Shown: positions 1 through 8,986, numbered from the stretch's first letter. The stretch: DNA of 54,861 nt from Cyclobacteriaceae bacterium (GCA_026989535.1 JALSJD010000179.1:1-54861), one strand, 5' to 3'. Program-made: numbers and translations. Notes: generated by a model not told the origin, from the sequence alone.

Positions 1-50
1 TGATTGTCTGGCTTTTTTCGAAACAAATAGAAATTAGACCCCAAAGTTAG

Positions 51-374
51 AGAAAATGTTGGCGGATAACTGGCAACATTTCCAGTAGTTGTTACAAAAC
101 AAGGTGTTTTCTAAGAGACACTAATTACTTTGATGATACCACTCTTGAAGCGGTGGTAACTTATGATATTTTTAACAAAGATTACTACGAGTTTTATGCT
201 GGGCTTGGTGGAAGAATAACAACCTTTGCCGGAGTAGTTATTCCCATAGGGTTAAATATATACCCGTTTGCAGTAAAAAATTTCGGGTTTCATATTGAGC
301 TTGCCCCCATTATTGGTGATTCGGCTATACTAAGAGGCAGTTGGGGAATTAGGTATAAGTTTCAAGGAGAGTAA
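51..374 (+). pseudogene. Remnant of an outer-membrane beta-barrel protein (C-terminal end)
   Basis: The frame is open from base 51 after a stop at 48-50. The protein-like part begins near 120 and runs to the stop at 374. It has alternating hydrophobic residues and Gly/aromatic residues, and ends in a RYKF-type strand, as outer-membrane beta-barrel proteins do. There is no signal peptide and no good start; the first possible codon is GTG at 153. The sequence before about 110 does not look coding in this frame. I infer the 3' fragment of a decayed or rearranged porin-like gene. It is the only plus-strand coding trace beside the minus-strand PUL. A short real gene is possible but less likely. 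Confidence 0.35.
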
Positions 375-877
375 GCTAAATTGAGGGCAATAGTTGCTTT
401 TTACAAGTAAATTTTGAGTCCACTCCGAAAACAGACAATTTTCAAAAAAAGAGTTATTTTGGATGCCGTGCCTGACTGGCAGGCAGGAGATTTTTGGTTT
501 TCGAGATTCGGTAATGCTTGATTTTCAGCTAATTGAGAAAGATAAGAATGTCGCCAAAAGAAACTTTTTTGGTTTTGGGTGTTTTCGGAGTGGACTCAAG
601 ATTACCTTCGTGTTTTAACGCCTTGTTCCTCCGCTACTCCTTCGTAGTACTACGGAGAAGGAACTAGCTTTAGCGGTTGCGAAGCGACACGTGGGGCATC
701 TACACAAAGTTAATCGCATGAATAATGCGGGTTAAACAACAAAACCGTCATTCGGAGGCTCTAGCAAAAGATTTTAGGGTGGGAGAGCCGTGGAATTTTT
801 CGAAATAATTGCACTAAGCACAGGTTAAAATGAAAATTATAAAAGCATAGCAAGGCTACTTGCATTATACATCTCGG
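375..877. other. Repeat-filled intergenic region
   Basis: These 503 bases show no convincing gene. They hold the long MITE-like element (416-597), an imperfect palindrome built on CTTCGTAGT/ACTACGGAG (about 637-662), and a stretch from about 693 to the end of the sulfatase gene whose ends resemble an inverted repeat. The motif CATGAATAATGCGGGTTAA near 717-735 recurs in similar form near 42037-42054. Confidence 0.6.
416..597. repeat. MITE-like element, long copy (182 bp)
   Basis: The ends are perfect 18-bp inverted repeats starting GAGTCCACTCCGAAAACA. The left 38 bp match the reverse complement of the right 38 bp of the element at 6309-6381 at 36 positions. The right 36 bp match that element's left arm at 34 positions. 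The two copies therefore lie in opposite orientation. This copy carries about 109 extra internal bases, including a GGCAGGCAGG-type palindrome near 469-487. No coding capacity is seen. Confidence 0.85.
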
Positions 878-2563
878 TCAATTAATAGAGATGCCCTTAA
901 TATATTCCACCACCTTGCTATCAGCAAAGCCAATTCTTGCAGCCATAAAATACGCTCGTTCTCCTTTAAGCAGCTTTATGGGATTTTGGTAAAGCTGCCA
1001 GCCAGCATTTAACCCAGGCTCTAATGGTTTTTTGCTAACAATATATACAAGAGAGGCTCCTTCTGTACCAGTGGAGGCTGTAATTTTATCATTTACATAT
1101 TCTAAGATTGGCGAACTGGTAACGGGCTGCACCCCTCCAGGCCACATCTTATGCAATAAATCCAGCTCAACTTCAGCCCCTTTATCACCAACTGTAGCTA
1201 ACCAATCTTCAAGGGCCGTGCGCATTTCTTTTACCTTATTGGCATAGGCGGAGTCATTAATTATATTATGCATATTATAGGGGTCGGCATTAACGTCATA
1301 TAGTTCTTCTGCTGGCTTATGTGGTTTAAACCATTGAGCGGTTGGCCCTTTTAAACTATCTTTATCCCGAAGAGATAATAACGTATTCATCATATCTATA
1401 TTTTTGCGGTAGGTTACATCTTTATAAGCAGGTAGTTCGGGGTAATAATTTTTTACATATAAATAATTTTTATCCCTAACTGTACGTATGCGATCCGAGT
1501 AATCATCAAACCGATCGCCAGAGCCAAATACATAGTTTCGAGCGGTGCCGGCTTTTTTGTGTGTACCAAGAAAAGCACGGCCTTGCATATAATCAGGCAC
1601 TTGAATGCCTGCAAGCGAAAGTACTGTTGGCGCCAAATCAACAAAGGAGATAAGTTCATCTACCCGACCGGCAGCTTTACTGTGAGGAAAACGTACAAGA
1701 AAAGGCACTTTTAATCCAGAATCGTAGTGTTCTCGTTTGCCTCGGGGAAGCGGCCCGCCATGGTCGCTGTAAAAAAAGATGATGGTATTATCAAGCAAAC
1801 CAGCATCTTCAATTTCTTTAATAAGGTCAGCTACCTGCTTATCCAATAGTTCAATATTGGAATAGTTTCTGGCAACATCCTGCCGAACTACCGGATTATC
1901 GGGGTAATACGGTGGCAAAGGTACTGTTTCCTTATCTACGGTTAAAGGCAGTTCTTTATTGAGCCAAATTCTTGACTCATGAGTTATATCTAAATTAAAT
2001 ACAGCAAAAAAGGGCTGTCCTTCTGCCCTATTCTTCCAATGGGCTTTATCGTTGTTGGCATCCCAGGCAGATACTGGTGCAGCAAACTGGTAATCGGTTT
2101 TAACATTATTAGTACAATAGTACCCCGCCTCTCTAAGGTATTCAGTAAAACATTTTATTTCAGGAGGGGTAACCACAGAGTATAATGGCACTTTATTACC
2201 TTTAATATCTTTGGCATTTGAAGGCAAATTGTATTTTCTTAACCCCCAACCATTATAATCTTTGGCCGTGCGCATATTATGTGTACCAATAGAAATTGGG
2301 TACATACCAGTAATAATGGAAGAACGACTGGGAGCACAAACCCCTACTGTGGCAAAGGCATTGGTGTAAATAAGGCTTTCGGCAGCAAGTTTATCAAGGG
2401 TTGGTGTGCTGGCGGTACTATCGCCATAAAAGGAGAGCGTGGGGCTAATGTCTTCGCAGGTAATCCAAAGAATGTTGGGCTGCGATTGCTTTTGTGCTGT
2501 AAGCAGATGGTTGCTGTTTATAAACCAGGTGAAAGCGATTAAAAATTGATAGGAAATTTTCAT
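878..2563 (-). CDS. Secreted sulfatase (family S1, formylglycine type)
   Basis: This is a type I sulfatase that hydrolyses sulfate esters or N-sulfate on glycans. The protein has 561 residues, a normal family length, with an N-terminal signal peptide (about 1-23). The metal-binding start reads NILWITCEDISP, and the signature CAPSRSSIITG places the cysteine to be converted to formylglycine at about residue 76. A SDHGG motif in the second half supplies further metal and substrate ligands. The ITCEDIS start resembles the N-sulfoglucosamine-sulfohydrolase-like subfamily (S1_8), but that assignment is from memory. It is the last gene of the PUL. Its final residues and stop (GISIN, TGA) lie in a short sequence that recurs at 36610-36628. 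A maturation enzyme (anSME) is not in the window. Confidence 0.93.
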   Translation of the reverse strand: MKISYQFLIAFTWFINSNHLLTAQKQSQPNILWITCEDISPTLSFYGDSTASTPTLDKLAAESLIYTNAFATVGVCAPSRSSIITGMYPISIGTHNMRTAKDYNGWGLRKYNLPSNAKDIKGNKVPLYSVVTPPEIKCFTEYLREAGYYCTNNVKTDYQFAAPVSAWDANNDKAHWKNRAEGQPFFAVFNLDITHESRIWLNKELPLTVDKETVPLPPYYPDNPVVRQDVARNYSNIELLDKQVADLIKEIEDAGLLDNTIIFFYSDHGGPLPRGKREHYDSGLKVPFLVRFPHSKAAGRVDELISFVDLAPTVLSLAGIQVPDYMQGRAFLGTHKKAGTARNYVFGSGDRFDDYSDRIRTVRDKNYLYVKNYYPELPAYKDVTYRKNIDMMNTLLSLRDKDSLKGPTAQWFKPHKPAEELYDVNADPYNMHNIINDSAYANKVKEMRTALEDWLATVGDKGAEVELDLLHKMWPGGVQPVTSSPILEYVNDKITASTGTEGASLVYIVSKKPLEPGLNAGWQLYQNPIKLLKGERAYFMAARIGFADSKVVEYIKGISIN

Positions 2564-2636
2564 AAGTGAAAGTTGTTAGTTTTACCTCAATTACTTTTAA
2601 CTATTAATGCCAAAATTTGATGAGGCAACTATTTTT

Positions 2637-3362
2637 TTACTCAAATTGTAATGTGCCAAAATTATGAATTTCATGAAAGCTACTGTTTATTGCTTGCCAC
2701 GACCAATACATTCCTTTTTTGTTCACGTAATCCATTCGGTACATATTGGTTTTCCATACCGTGCCGGGTTCAGGGGGCATTTGCCCAAGTGGCAAAAGCA
2801 ATGAAAACGGAATGAAAAATTCGCCTGTCCAGCTTGTAATACTGGCACCGCTTTCTTTGCTACCTCCTTGCACTGCGGTTTGGTGCAAAACTGCTCTGTC
2901 ATCTTCATAAAACCACGGCTGCCACCTATGCCGCTGCTCGCCCATATTCATAACCATTAAGGGAAGTTCGTAATTAAGTGGAGATAGCTCATACTCGAAA
3001 TACGCTTCTTTGGAGGTATCTGGCCATAGAAAAACTTCTACCACATCTTCTGTCCACAGGTGTTTATTGTCTTCTAAAATAGAGGCATCTAATCGGGTAT
3101 CCTGGCTAAAGAATAAAAAATAAATGCCTTTATTAGAATAGAGTACTTTAAACTTTGTTTCCATGGGGGTATCTAACTGCTTTCGCTGTGCCATATTAAC
3201 CCATTGTGTGCTTTGCCAACTATTGGCTTTTCCATCACCGCTTAATTCAAAGTCTGCTGTTTTTTTTGCTAAAAGAGAGGTGTTGTCAATTGATTTTTCC
3301 TGAGCCATACTAATCGAGCTAAAAAAGGTTAAAAAAAGAAGTAATGCTGTGCTTCGTTTCAT
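2637..3362 (-). CDS. Carbohydrate-binding family 9-like secreted protein
   Basis: This 241-residue protein has a signal peptide (about 1-20, ending SMAQ) followed by a single beta-sandwich of the CBM9-like type. Supporting marks are the N-terminal WQSTQW segment, the stretch LWTEDVVEVFLWPD typical of this family, and the C-terminal SWTGEFFIPFSLL strand with a WKTNMYRMD motif. Such proteins bind sugars or glycan ends in the periplasm or at the surface and often stand alone in Bacteroidota PULs. It lies 73 bp upstream of the terminal sulfatase in the same orientation. Its ligand cannot be predicted. Confidence 0.8.
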   Translation of the reverse strand: MKRSTALLLFLTFFSSISMAQEKSIDNTSLLAKKTADFELSGDGKANSWQSTQWVNMAQRKQLDTPMETKFKVLYSNKGIYFLFFSQDTRLDASILEDNKHLWTEDVVEVFLWPDTSKEAYFEYELSPLNYELPLMVMNMGEQRHRWQPWFYEDDRAVLHQTAVQGGSKESGASITSWTGEFFIPFSLLLPLGQMPPEPGTVWKTNMYRMDYVNKKGMYWSWQAINSSFHEIHNFGTLQFE

Positions 3363-3605
3363 TTTTTGTTTGTTTTAGGGTGAATAAACAATGTCTGTCC
3401 ATAAATCCGATAGCTATCGGGTCAGTGTCTTTAAAACCTGCGTTGTTGTAAAAGTTTCAAATGTCTAAATTTTACTATTTTTATATTCTAAATGCTACTT
3501 CCCCCTATTTACAGATTCCTGCCTACGCAGGAATGACGGTATCATTGTTATTAGGTTCTTGATTTTGAATGAATGACAATATTGGAATTTATAGACAAAC
3601 ACTAT
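3363..3605. other. Intergenic region with two perfect small hairpins
   Basis: The 243 bases between the CBM9-like gene and the amidohydrolase contain the palindrome CCGATAGCTATCGG (3407-3420) and the hairpin ATTCCTGC-CTAC-GCAGGAAT (3515-3534) followed by GACGG. The second is of the dispersed intergenic kind often seen in Bacteroidota. Neither has a clear T-run, so a terminator role is uncertain. Confidence 0.5.
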
Positions 3606-4733
3606 TTAGTTTTCTTTCCATGCATTTACAAATATTTTTTCTGCGTTAGTGCGGTAAAGCTTATCTACTACTTGTTTGGGCAATGCTAGGCCTTTAACAG
3701 GGTCGTCCAGTTGGGGCACTTTTACCATTTCCTCTGTATTAAAATAAGCCCAATCGTTTAGCCAAACTTCCATCATGTATTTTTTCAGGTCTTCAAGGTC
3801 GGTTTCCTCTTTCTGCCCAAAATCGGTGGCATAAAGAATTCTATCTTGGTATTTTATAAAAAAGTTACGCACTTTTTCGCGATCTTGTTGCGATTGGTAC
3901 TGAGTATGGCTTACACGTTCGGCCAAATCGAGGCTGGCATTAGGAAAGCGATCCAGAAATTTGGCTGCTTCGTCCACACTCCACTCCAAGCTGGCCATAT
4001 GAACCGCCACAAAAGGTATATCAGTGTTTTTGGCCAACATATTATCCCTCGCTTTTATCTGATCTTCATAGGAAGGCAATTCGGGATGCAGGTACATATG
4101 GTACTGAGGGTGGCTTTTAAAATAATTATAATCATTTTTTACCGTCATTGAGTCGAGTGGCAACCAACAGTTTTTGGGTTCGCCCGCATGGCTTAGCAAT
4201 ACCTTACCCTGGTCTTTTATAAACTTAAAAACTTGGTCAAATTTTGGATCATCAATCATAATCAGGTTGCCGTCTTTATCTTTGGCTTCCATGCCTATGT
4301 TTTTCCAAATTTTTACAGAGTTAGCTCCTTTTTCAAAGTCTTTGCTGAGTTGATCGATTACACGGTCGGCCCAGTCCTCACTGTCCCAGCCAGTTAAGGT
4401 AAATGCCGTACTAAACGCGATTAAGTCGGGTTCGTCTGCATGGTGTTTTGCCCTAATGGCTACCTGTTTTTCAACAGCAGGGTAACTAGGTACATCTACA
4501 GAAATATCTAACAGGCGAAAGTTATAGTCTCGCGCCAAGTCCATTATTGTGGTGCCTTCTGTATAAATATGTACATGAGAATCAATCTTTTTCATGGTTT
4601 TAAAATCGTCCATTGTGTAGGTTTCGCTCGCTTCTGTAGTGTTTTCGTTTTCTGAAGACGAGCTTGTTTTTTGAGTGCACCTTGCAGCTACAATAAGAAA
4701 CACCACTAATAATAAATTAATATGTACTTTCAT
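3606..4733 (-). CDS. Amidohydrolase-2 family lipoprotein (TIM-barrel metal hydrolase)
   Basis: The 375-residue protein has a lipoprotein signal with the lipobox VAARC (Cys near residue 19), so it is probably anchored in the outer membrane. The mature part begins with a metal-binding DSHVHIYTEG motif near residue 50. It continues with conserved TIM-barrel pieces: SVKIWKNIG, LLSHAGEP, VAVHMASLEW and YATDFGQ, giving the His, His and Asp ligands expected in amidohydrolase-2 enzymes. Family members are decarboxylases, lactonases or amidases acting on small acids or sugar lactones, and the substrate here is unknown. It lies 28 bp downstream of the D-aminoacylase-like gene, suggesting co-transcription and a shared pathway. 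Confidence 0.8.
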   Translation of the reverse strand: MKVHINLLLVVFLIVAARCTQKTSSSSENENTTEASETYTMDDFKTMKKIDSHVHIYTEGTTIMDLARDYNFRLLDISVDVPSYPAVEKQVAIRAKHHADEPDLIAFSTAFTLTGWDSEDWADRVIDQLSKDFEKGANSVKIWKNIGMEAKDKDGNLIMIDDPKFDQVFKFIKDQGKVLLSHAGEPKNCWLPLDSMTVKNDYNYFKSHPQYHMYLHPELPSYEDQIKARDNMLAKNTDIPFVAVHMASLEWSVDEAAKFLDRFPNASLDLAERVSHTQYQSQQDREKVRNFFIKYQDRILYATDFGQKEETDLEDLKKYMMEVWLNDWAYFNTEEMVKVPQLDDPVKGLALPKQVVDKLYRTNAEKIFVNAWKEN

Positions 4734-4761
4734 CTGTCTAATTATTTAATTTTAAATTTTT

Positions 4762-6270
4762 CTATTTTTTATATTTTCCATAAATTGGCTGACCTGGGAA
4801 AACGCCTTCCACAGTTTTGCCTTTTTTAACAACAAAAACACCATTAACCATCACATAGCGAATGCCTTCAGAAAACTCCAAGCCTTTTTCAAAAGTTGCT
4901 TTATCAATTATAGTTGCGGGGTTAAAAATGGTAATATCTGCATCAGCTCCTACTTGTATTCTTCCTTTAAACCGCATTATTGGCGCAATTTTTTCAAGCC
5001 TTTTTGCCGGCAGAAATGTTATCTTATTAATGGCCTCTGCTAAGCTTAACACGTTGTCTTCTCTAACATATTTACCCAAAACTCTGGAAAAAGTACCAGC
5101 AGTTCTTGGGTGAGCCAATTTGGCATAGGGCATACCATCGGAAGCGATGATAGTGCCTGCGGATGAAATTCCTGCCTGAATCCATGCAGGTTTCATCATG
5201 TGCATAATCACCGTGCCTCCCTCTTTTCTATATGTTTTAAACGTTTTCTCTGTCAGTCTTTCCCCTGTGGTAACCCACTGCAAATCGTTATAACTCATGC
5301 CGAACCTACTTTGCCAACCTTCATTAAAAAGGACTGAGGAAATATCAGTAGAAGCTGCGGTGTAAGGGTAAAGTTCTGTGGTAATATCAAATCCTCTTTT
5401 CTGTGCTGTGTTCACCATTTCTATGGCAAGTTCAATTTCGCCCAATGTCATACTATTAATATGCACAATATGTAATGGCGCATTTGTAAGTACGGCATCC
5501 GAAATTACTTGCTGAACTGCCATTGCCCCTCCTTTACGAACATGTGTAAAAACGGGTGCTTGTAAATCTCCTGCCAACTGGTAAAGTCTAAATATTTCCT
5601 CTCTGGTTGCACCGGGCACATAGCCTATTGGATTGCCAATGCCCACGCCACCATCGGCTAATGATTTTTTGATATTTGCCAGCATTTCAGCAATTTGCCT
5701 TGCGGATAGTTCCTTATTAAAAGAAGAGGCGGCATAGGAAAATGATTTAGCAAAGCTAAAGTTTCCTCCCGAGGTCGATTCTCTAAACTCCGATACTTTT
5801 GTATCCTCTTCACGCATTGTTTTAAGCCTGCTAAAGTACCATGGAACACTTGCCCCATAATTAATAAGGGCTTTGGAGGCTCTGGCGGCATACCATTCTT
5901 TTAAAAAGCCCACTCCCCATTCCAATTCCAGCGCAGTAGTTACGCCATCATGCACCTGATATTCCTGCTCTTTATTGCCAATGCCATGAACATGCAAATC
6001 GATAAACCCCGGTGCTACTACAAGCCCCGACACCTCAATATTTTCATGGCCAATTAATGAATTATCTGAAATTTCGGTAATACGTCCATTTTGTATCCCT
6101 ACGTTTTTTACTGCATCCAGTCCTGTTTCGGGGTCAATAACCCTGCCTCCGGTTAATACAATATCAAATTTTATATTGGATTGCCCCCATGCAAACTGCG
6201 TTAAAAAAACACCTATAATGCACACCCAAACGGTTGATGTAATTGTTTTAATAAAATTGTTAAATGCCAT
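4762..6270 (-). CDS. D-aminoacylase-like amidohydrolase, secreted
   Basis: This 502-residue protein has a signal peptide (about 1-29) and the two-part layout of N-acyl-D-amino-acid deacylases. There is a small beta domain (DIVLTGGRVIDPETG), the metal-binding APGFIDLHVHG near residues 84-94, HVRKGG and HIVHINSM histidine motifs, the ASDGMPY aspartate, and the closing GADADITIFNP domain. Classical D-aminoacylases have GNCG after the first barrel strands; here the equivalent stretch reads TALELEWGVG, so a glutamate may replace the metal-bridging cysteine. The enzyme probably removes an acyl group from an amine in the periplasm. Inside a PUL with hexosaminidase and sulfatases, an N-acyl amino sugar or D-amino-acid substituent is a plausible substrate, but this is inference. 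Confidence 0.82.
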   Translation of the reverse strand: MAFNNFIKTITSTVWVCIIGVFLTQFAWGQSNIKFDIVLTGGRVIDPETGLDAVKNVGIQNGRITEISDNSLIGHENIEVSGLVVAPGFIDLHVHGIGNKEQEYQVHDGVTTALELEWGVGFLKEWYAARASKALINYGASVPWYFSRLKTMREEDTKVSEFRESTSGGNFSFAKSFSYAASSFNKELSARQIAEMLANIKKSLADGGVGIGNPIGYVPGATREEIFRLYQLAGDLQAPVFTHVRKGGAMAVQQVISDAVLTNAPLHIVHINSMTLGEIELAIEMVNTAQKRGFDITTELYPYTAASTDISSVLFNEGWQSRFGMSYNDLQWVTTGERLTEKTFKTYRKEGGTVIMHMMKPAWIQAGISSAGTIIASDGMPYAKLAHPRTAGTFSRVLGKYVREDNVLSLAEAINKITFLPAKRLEKIAPIMRFKGRIQVGADADITIFNPATIIDKATFEKGLEFSEGIRYVMVNGVFVVKKGKTVEGVFPGQPIYGKYKK

Positions 6271-6308
6271 ACTCTTTTTTTATACTCCTTAATCAATGTT
6301 GTTTAGTT

Positions 6309-6381
6309 GAGTCCACTCCGAAAACATCCAAAACCAAAAAAGTCTCTTTTTGTGAAAATTGCCTGTTTTCGGAGTGGACTC
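6309..6381. repeat. MITE-like element, short copy (73 bp)
   Basis: The element is bounded by perfect 18-bp inverted repeats (GAGTCCACTCCGAAAACA). Both arms match those of the 416-597 element in reversed orientation, while the roughly 109-bp interior of that copy is absent. It lies in the gap between the D-aminoacylase-like gene and the esterase gene upstream of it, where a stable hairpin in the mRNA could influence read-through. Confidence 0.85.
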
Positions 6382-6449
6382 TTAGTTAAGTTTTCAAGCC
6401 AAATAGTGAAGAGGAAGCCTGTCAGTTTCGACTTTGAATGTTCAAAATT

Positions 6450-6482
6450 AGAGATCGCTTCGTGCCTCGCGATGACGTTTAA
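6450..6482. repeat. Dispersed short repeat (GAGATCGCTTCGTGCCTCGC type)
   Basis: The sequence running from AGAGATCGCTTCG to GCGATGACGTT is repeated almost exactly near 22675-22704. A looser relative (GTCATTGCGAGAGCGGAATC) starts near 9141. It lies immediately beyond the stop codon of the esterase gene. This is a typical Bacteroidota intergenic repeat of unknown role. Confidence 0.6.
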
Positions 6483-6494
6483 GCAGGTTAAAAG

Positions 6495-7418
6495 CTATAT
6501 ATCTTTTCTAAATGAGGTGGTAATAAAATTTAACCCTTCGCCAATATAGGGTCGCCAGTAATTCCAATTATGGCCTCCGTCATACACTCTAAATTCATGT
6601 TTAATTTTCCTGTCTCTAAAGGTTTTATGCAGCATAATATTCCCATAAAATAAAAAATCATCATCCCCGCAACTGATATACCAATCGGTTGTATTTAATT
6701 GCTCTTCAGAAAGTTTTTTTGCCAGATAGAGTGGGTTATTATCGTTCCAGTGTTTAGAGAGGCGGTCTTTTCCTTGTACATTTTTGCCGTACATAGGCTC
6801 GTACAGGCGATCAAACCTATTTTGAGGGATTAATACAGCTTCATCATCGGGCCTTATACCCGAACTATAAGCTACGCAAGCACCAAACACATTGGGGTGG
6901 CGCATAGCATAACCCAAGGCGCCAAAGCCACCCATTGACAGGCCGCCAATAGCTCTGTATTTTCGGTCAGGCTTGGTTTGGTAGGTTTTATCTATAAATG
7001 GAATAAGCTCTTCGATAAACATATCTTCGTAATTAAACTTACCATTAGGTTGGTTTAAGTACCATAAAAGACCTCCATCGGGCATTACAATAATCATTTC
7101 TTCCACTTGGCCTGCTATAATACCCTGGTCGGCTGCCTGATCTACCCAGCCTTTGTTTACCCAAGCGGTTTCGTTATCGGTATAGCCATGCAAAAGATAA
7201 AATACCGGGTATGTTTTTGTGGCATCTTTGCCATAAGATGCCGGTAGGTAGATGGAGTAATTGATTGCGCTATCTAACAGTTGGCTTTGGAATTTAAGCG
7301 ATTGCAGCACCTTTCCTCGAGATTGTGCCAAAGAAGTTGTAATAAACAGGCTTAATAGAAGTATGAGTGCATAGTTTGCCCAACTTCCTTGTGTTCGTTT
7401 TTTTAAAGATTTTTTCAT
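6495..7418 (-). CDS. Secreted esterase, esterase-D/CE1 type alpha/beta hydrolase
   Basis: The 307-residue protein has a signal peptide (about 1-32). Its single alpha/beta-hydrolase domain carries the oxyanion-region YLLHGYTDNETAW, the nucleophile elbow GGLSMGGFG (Ser near residue 161), a likely acid in CGDDDFLF, and the catalytic His in DGGHNWNYWRPYI. Homologues deacylate polysaccharides (acetyl or feruloyl groups, family CE1) or hydrolyse related esters. It sits 14 bp downstream of a sulfatase in the same direction, so removal of O-acyl decorations together with sulfates is likely. The acyl group cannot be told from sequence alone. Confidence 0.87.
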   Translation of the reverse strand: MKKSLKKRTQGSWANYALILLLSLFITTSLAQSRGKVLQSLKFQSQLLDSAINYSIYLPASYGKDATKTYPVFYLLHGYTDNETAWVNKGWVDQAADQGIIAGQVEEMIIVMPDGGLLWYLNQPNGKFNYEDMFIEELIPFIDKTYQTKPDRKYRAIGGLSMGGFGALGYAMRHPNVFGACVAYSSGIRPDDEAVLIPQNRFDRLYEPMYGKNVQGKDRLSKHWNDNNPLYLAKKLSEEQLNTTDWYISCGDDDFLFYGNIMLHKTFRDRKIKHEFRVYDGGHNWNYWRPYIGEGLNFITTSFRKDI

Positions 7419-7432
7419 ATTTATATTATTTA

Positions 7433-8986
7433 TTAATCGTTCATATTATCTATTCCCTTAATGTAAAAACTCTTTATTTCAGGAGTTTCATGCTCGGCTG
7501 CCATCACTCTTGCAATTTCATCTACCATTTCAGGATATTTTTCAGCCAAGTTGTTTTGTTCTCTTGGGTCTTCTTCCAGGTTAAATAGCTCAATATCCAT
7601 ATTGCCTTCTTGCATATTTAGCCTAAGGCCTTTCCATTTACCCATACGCACAGCTTGTTGCCCGTTGTAGGCCGAAAATTCCCAGTAGAGAAACTCATGT
7701 TCGGCTTGTGTTGAATCGCTCACTAATGTTGGGTAAAAGCTAATTCCATCTGTTGAGTAATTGGTTTTAGCACCGGCAATATCGCATAATGTAGGCAGCA
7801 CATCCCAAAATGCAGAAATGTGATTGGTTGTTGTTCCGGGTTTAATTTTACCCGGCCAGGCGGCAATCATAGGTACACGTATTCCGCCTTCATGGGTATA
7901 TCCTTTTGCCCAACCCCTGTCAATTTTAAATGGTTTGGCACTGTTAAACCATTTAGAATCGGCACCACCGGCATAAGTAGGGCCGTTGTCTGAGGTAAAA
8001 ATAATTAATGTATTTTCATAGAGCCCAAGGTCTTTAAGTTGCTGTACCAGTTTACCTACGTGGTCATCAAGGTAAGAAACCATTGCTGCATAGGAAGCAC
8101 GTGGATACCTGTTTGGAAAGTACGGGTATAGACTTTCACTTCCATTGTATGGGGTTTCATCGCCAAATTTAGCTACGTACTTATCTACCCATTCCTTTGG
8201 GGCTTGCAAAGGCACATGCGGAATTGGAGTAGCCCAATAAAGGAAAAAGGGGTTGTCTTGGTTATCATTAACAAACTGGGTTAATTCAGAAAACATTAAA
8301 TCAGGTGCATAATCATTTAAATTGAATTTATTATAATTTGCAGGGTCGTATGGATCGGCTCCTACATCTAAAGAGGTATGGGGAGGAACAATGTCATTAT
8401 CAAGGTACACTCGATTTTCATTTTTATATAAATGTGTGGGATAATAGGTGTGTGCCTGCCGCTGGCAATTGTAGCCATAAAAAAAATCAAAGCCCTGTTT
8501 GGTAGGAATACCCTCTGTGTGAGGAGCACCAAGCCCCCATTTGCCTATAAGGCCTGTTTTATACCCCGCTTGCTGAAGCAGGCTGCCTATGGTAACCGTG
8601 CCTGGGAGTAAGGGTCGCTGGCCTTCAAGGGTAGAATCTTTGAGCATAGCCATATAATTCCATACATCGCCTCGTGCATCCCACTCATCATTGCCTCTTA
8701 TTCTGGTGTGCCCACCGTGTTTTCCGGTAAGCAGTACACTTCTGGAAGGCGCACAAACCGGAGCTCCTGAGTAGTGTTGGGTAAACAGCATACCGCTCTC
8801 CGCTAATTTATCTATGTTGGGCGTTTCAATTTTTTCCTGGCCATAAACGCCTAGCTCTGCATAGCCCAAATCATCGGCTAAAATGTAGATAATATTGGGT
8901 TTTTTAGCAGCGTTTTTCTTTGGTGAACAAGAAAAAATAGTGGCTGTTAAAAGAAAAAAGAATCCTGTTGATGCTATAAATTTCAT
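7433..8986 (-). CDS. Sulfatase lipoprotein (family S1, arylsulfatase-like)
   Basis: The start is placed at the ATG at 8986 rather than one at 9061, because only the shorter form begins with a proper lipoprotein signal (hydrophobic core, then TIFSC; Cys near residue 20). The 517-residue product has NIIYILADDLGYAELGVYG with the first metal ligands, the formylglycine signature CAPSRSVLLTGK (Cys near residue 78), and FTSDNGPTYAGG in the second half. The CAPSR...HTRIRGNDEW region is characteristic of a large group of Bacteroidota arylsulfatase-A-like enzymes. It should act on sulfate esters of glycan fragments at the cell surface or in the periplasm. It is followed closely by the CE1-type esterase. 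Confidence 0.92.
   Translation of the reverse strand: MKFIASTGFFFLLTATIFSCSPKKNAAKKPNIIYILADDLGYAELGVYGQEKIETPNIDKLAESGMLFTQHYSGAPVCAPSRSVLLTGKHGGHTRIRGNDEWDARGDVWNYMAMLKDSTLEGQRPLLPGTVTIGSLLQQAGYKTGLIGKWGLGAPHTEGIPTKQGFDFFYGYNCQRQAHTYYPTHLYKNENRVYLDNDIVPPHTSLDVGADPYDPANYNKFNLNDYAPDLMFSELTQFVNDNQDNPFFLYWATPIPHVPLQAPKEWVDKYVAKFGDETPYNGSESLYPYFPNRYPRASYAAMVSYLDDHVGKLVQQLKDLGLYENTLIIFTSDNGPTYAGGADSKWFNSAKPFKIDRGWAKGYTHEGGIRVPMIAAWPGKIKPGTTTNHISAFWDVLPTLCDIAGAKTNYSTDGISFYPTLVSDSTQAEHEFLYWEFSAYNGQQAVRMGKWKGLRLNMQEGNMDIELFNLEEDPREQNNLAEKYPEMVDEIARVMAAEHETPEIKSFYIKGIDNMND

Noticed and set aside
6307-6549. An 80-codon plus-strand open frame
   Set aside because: It runs through the short MITE-like element and the GAGATCGCTTCG repeat and overlaps the end of the esterase gene, so it is a by-product of repeats.
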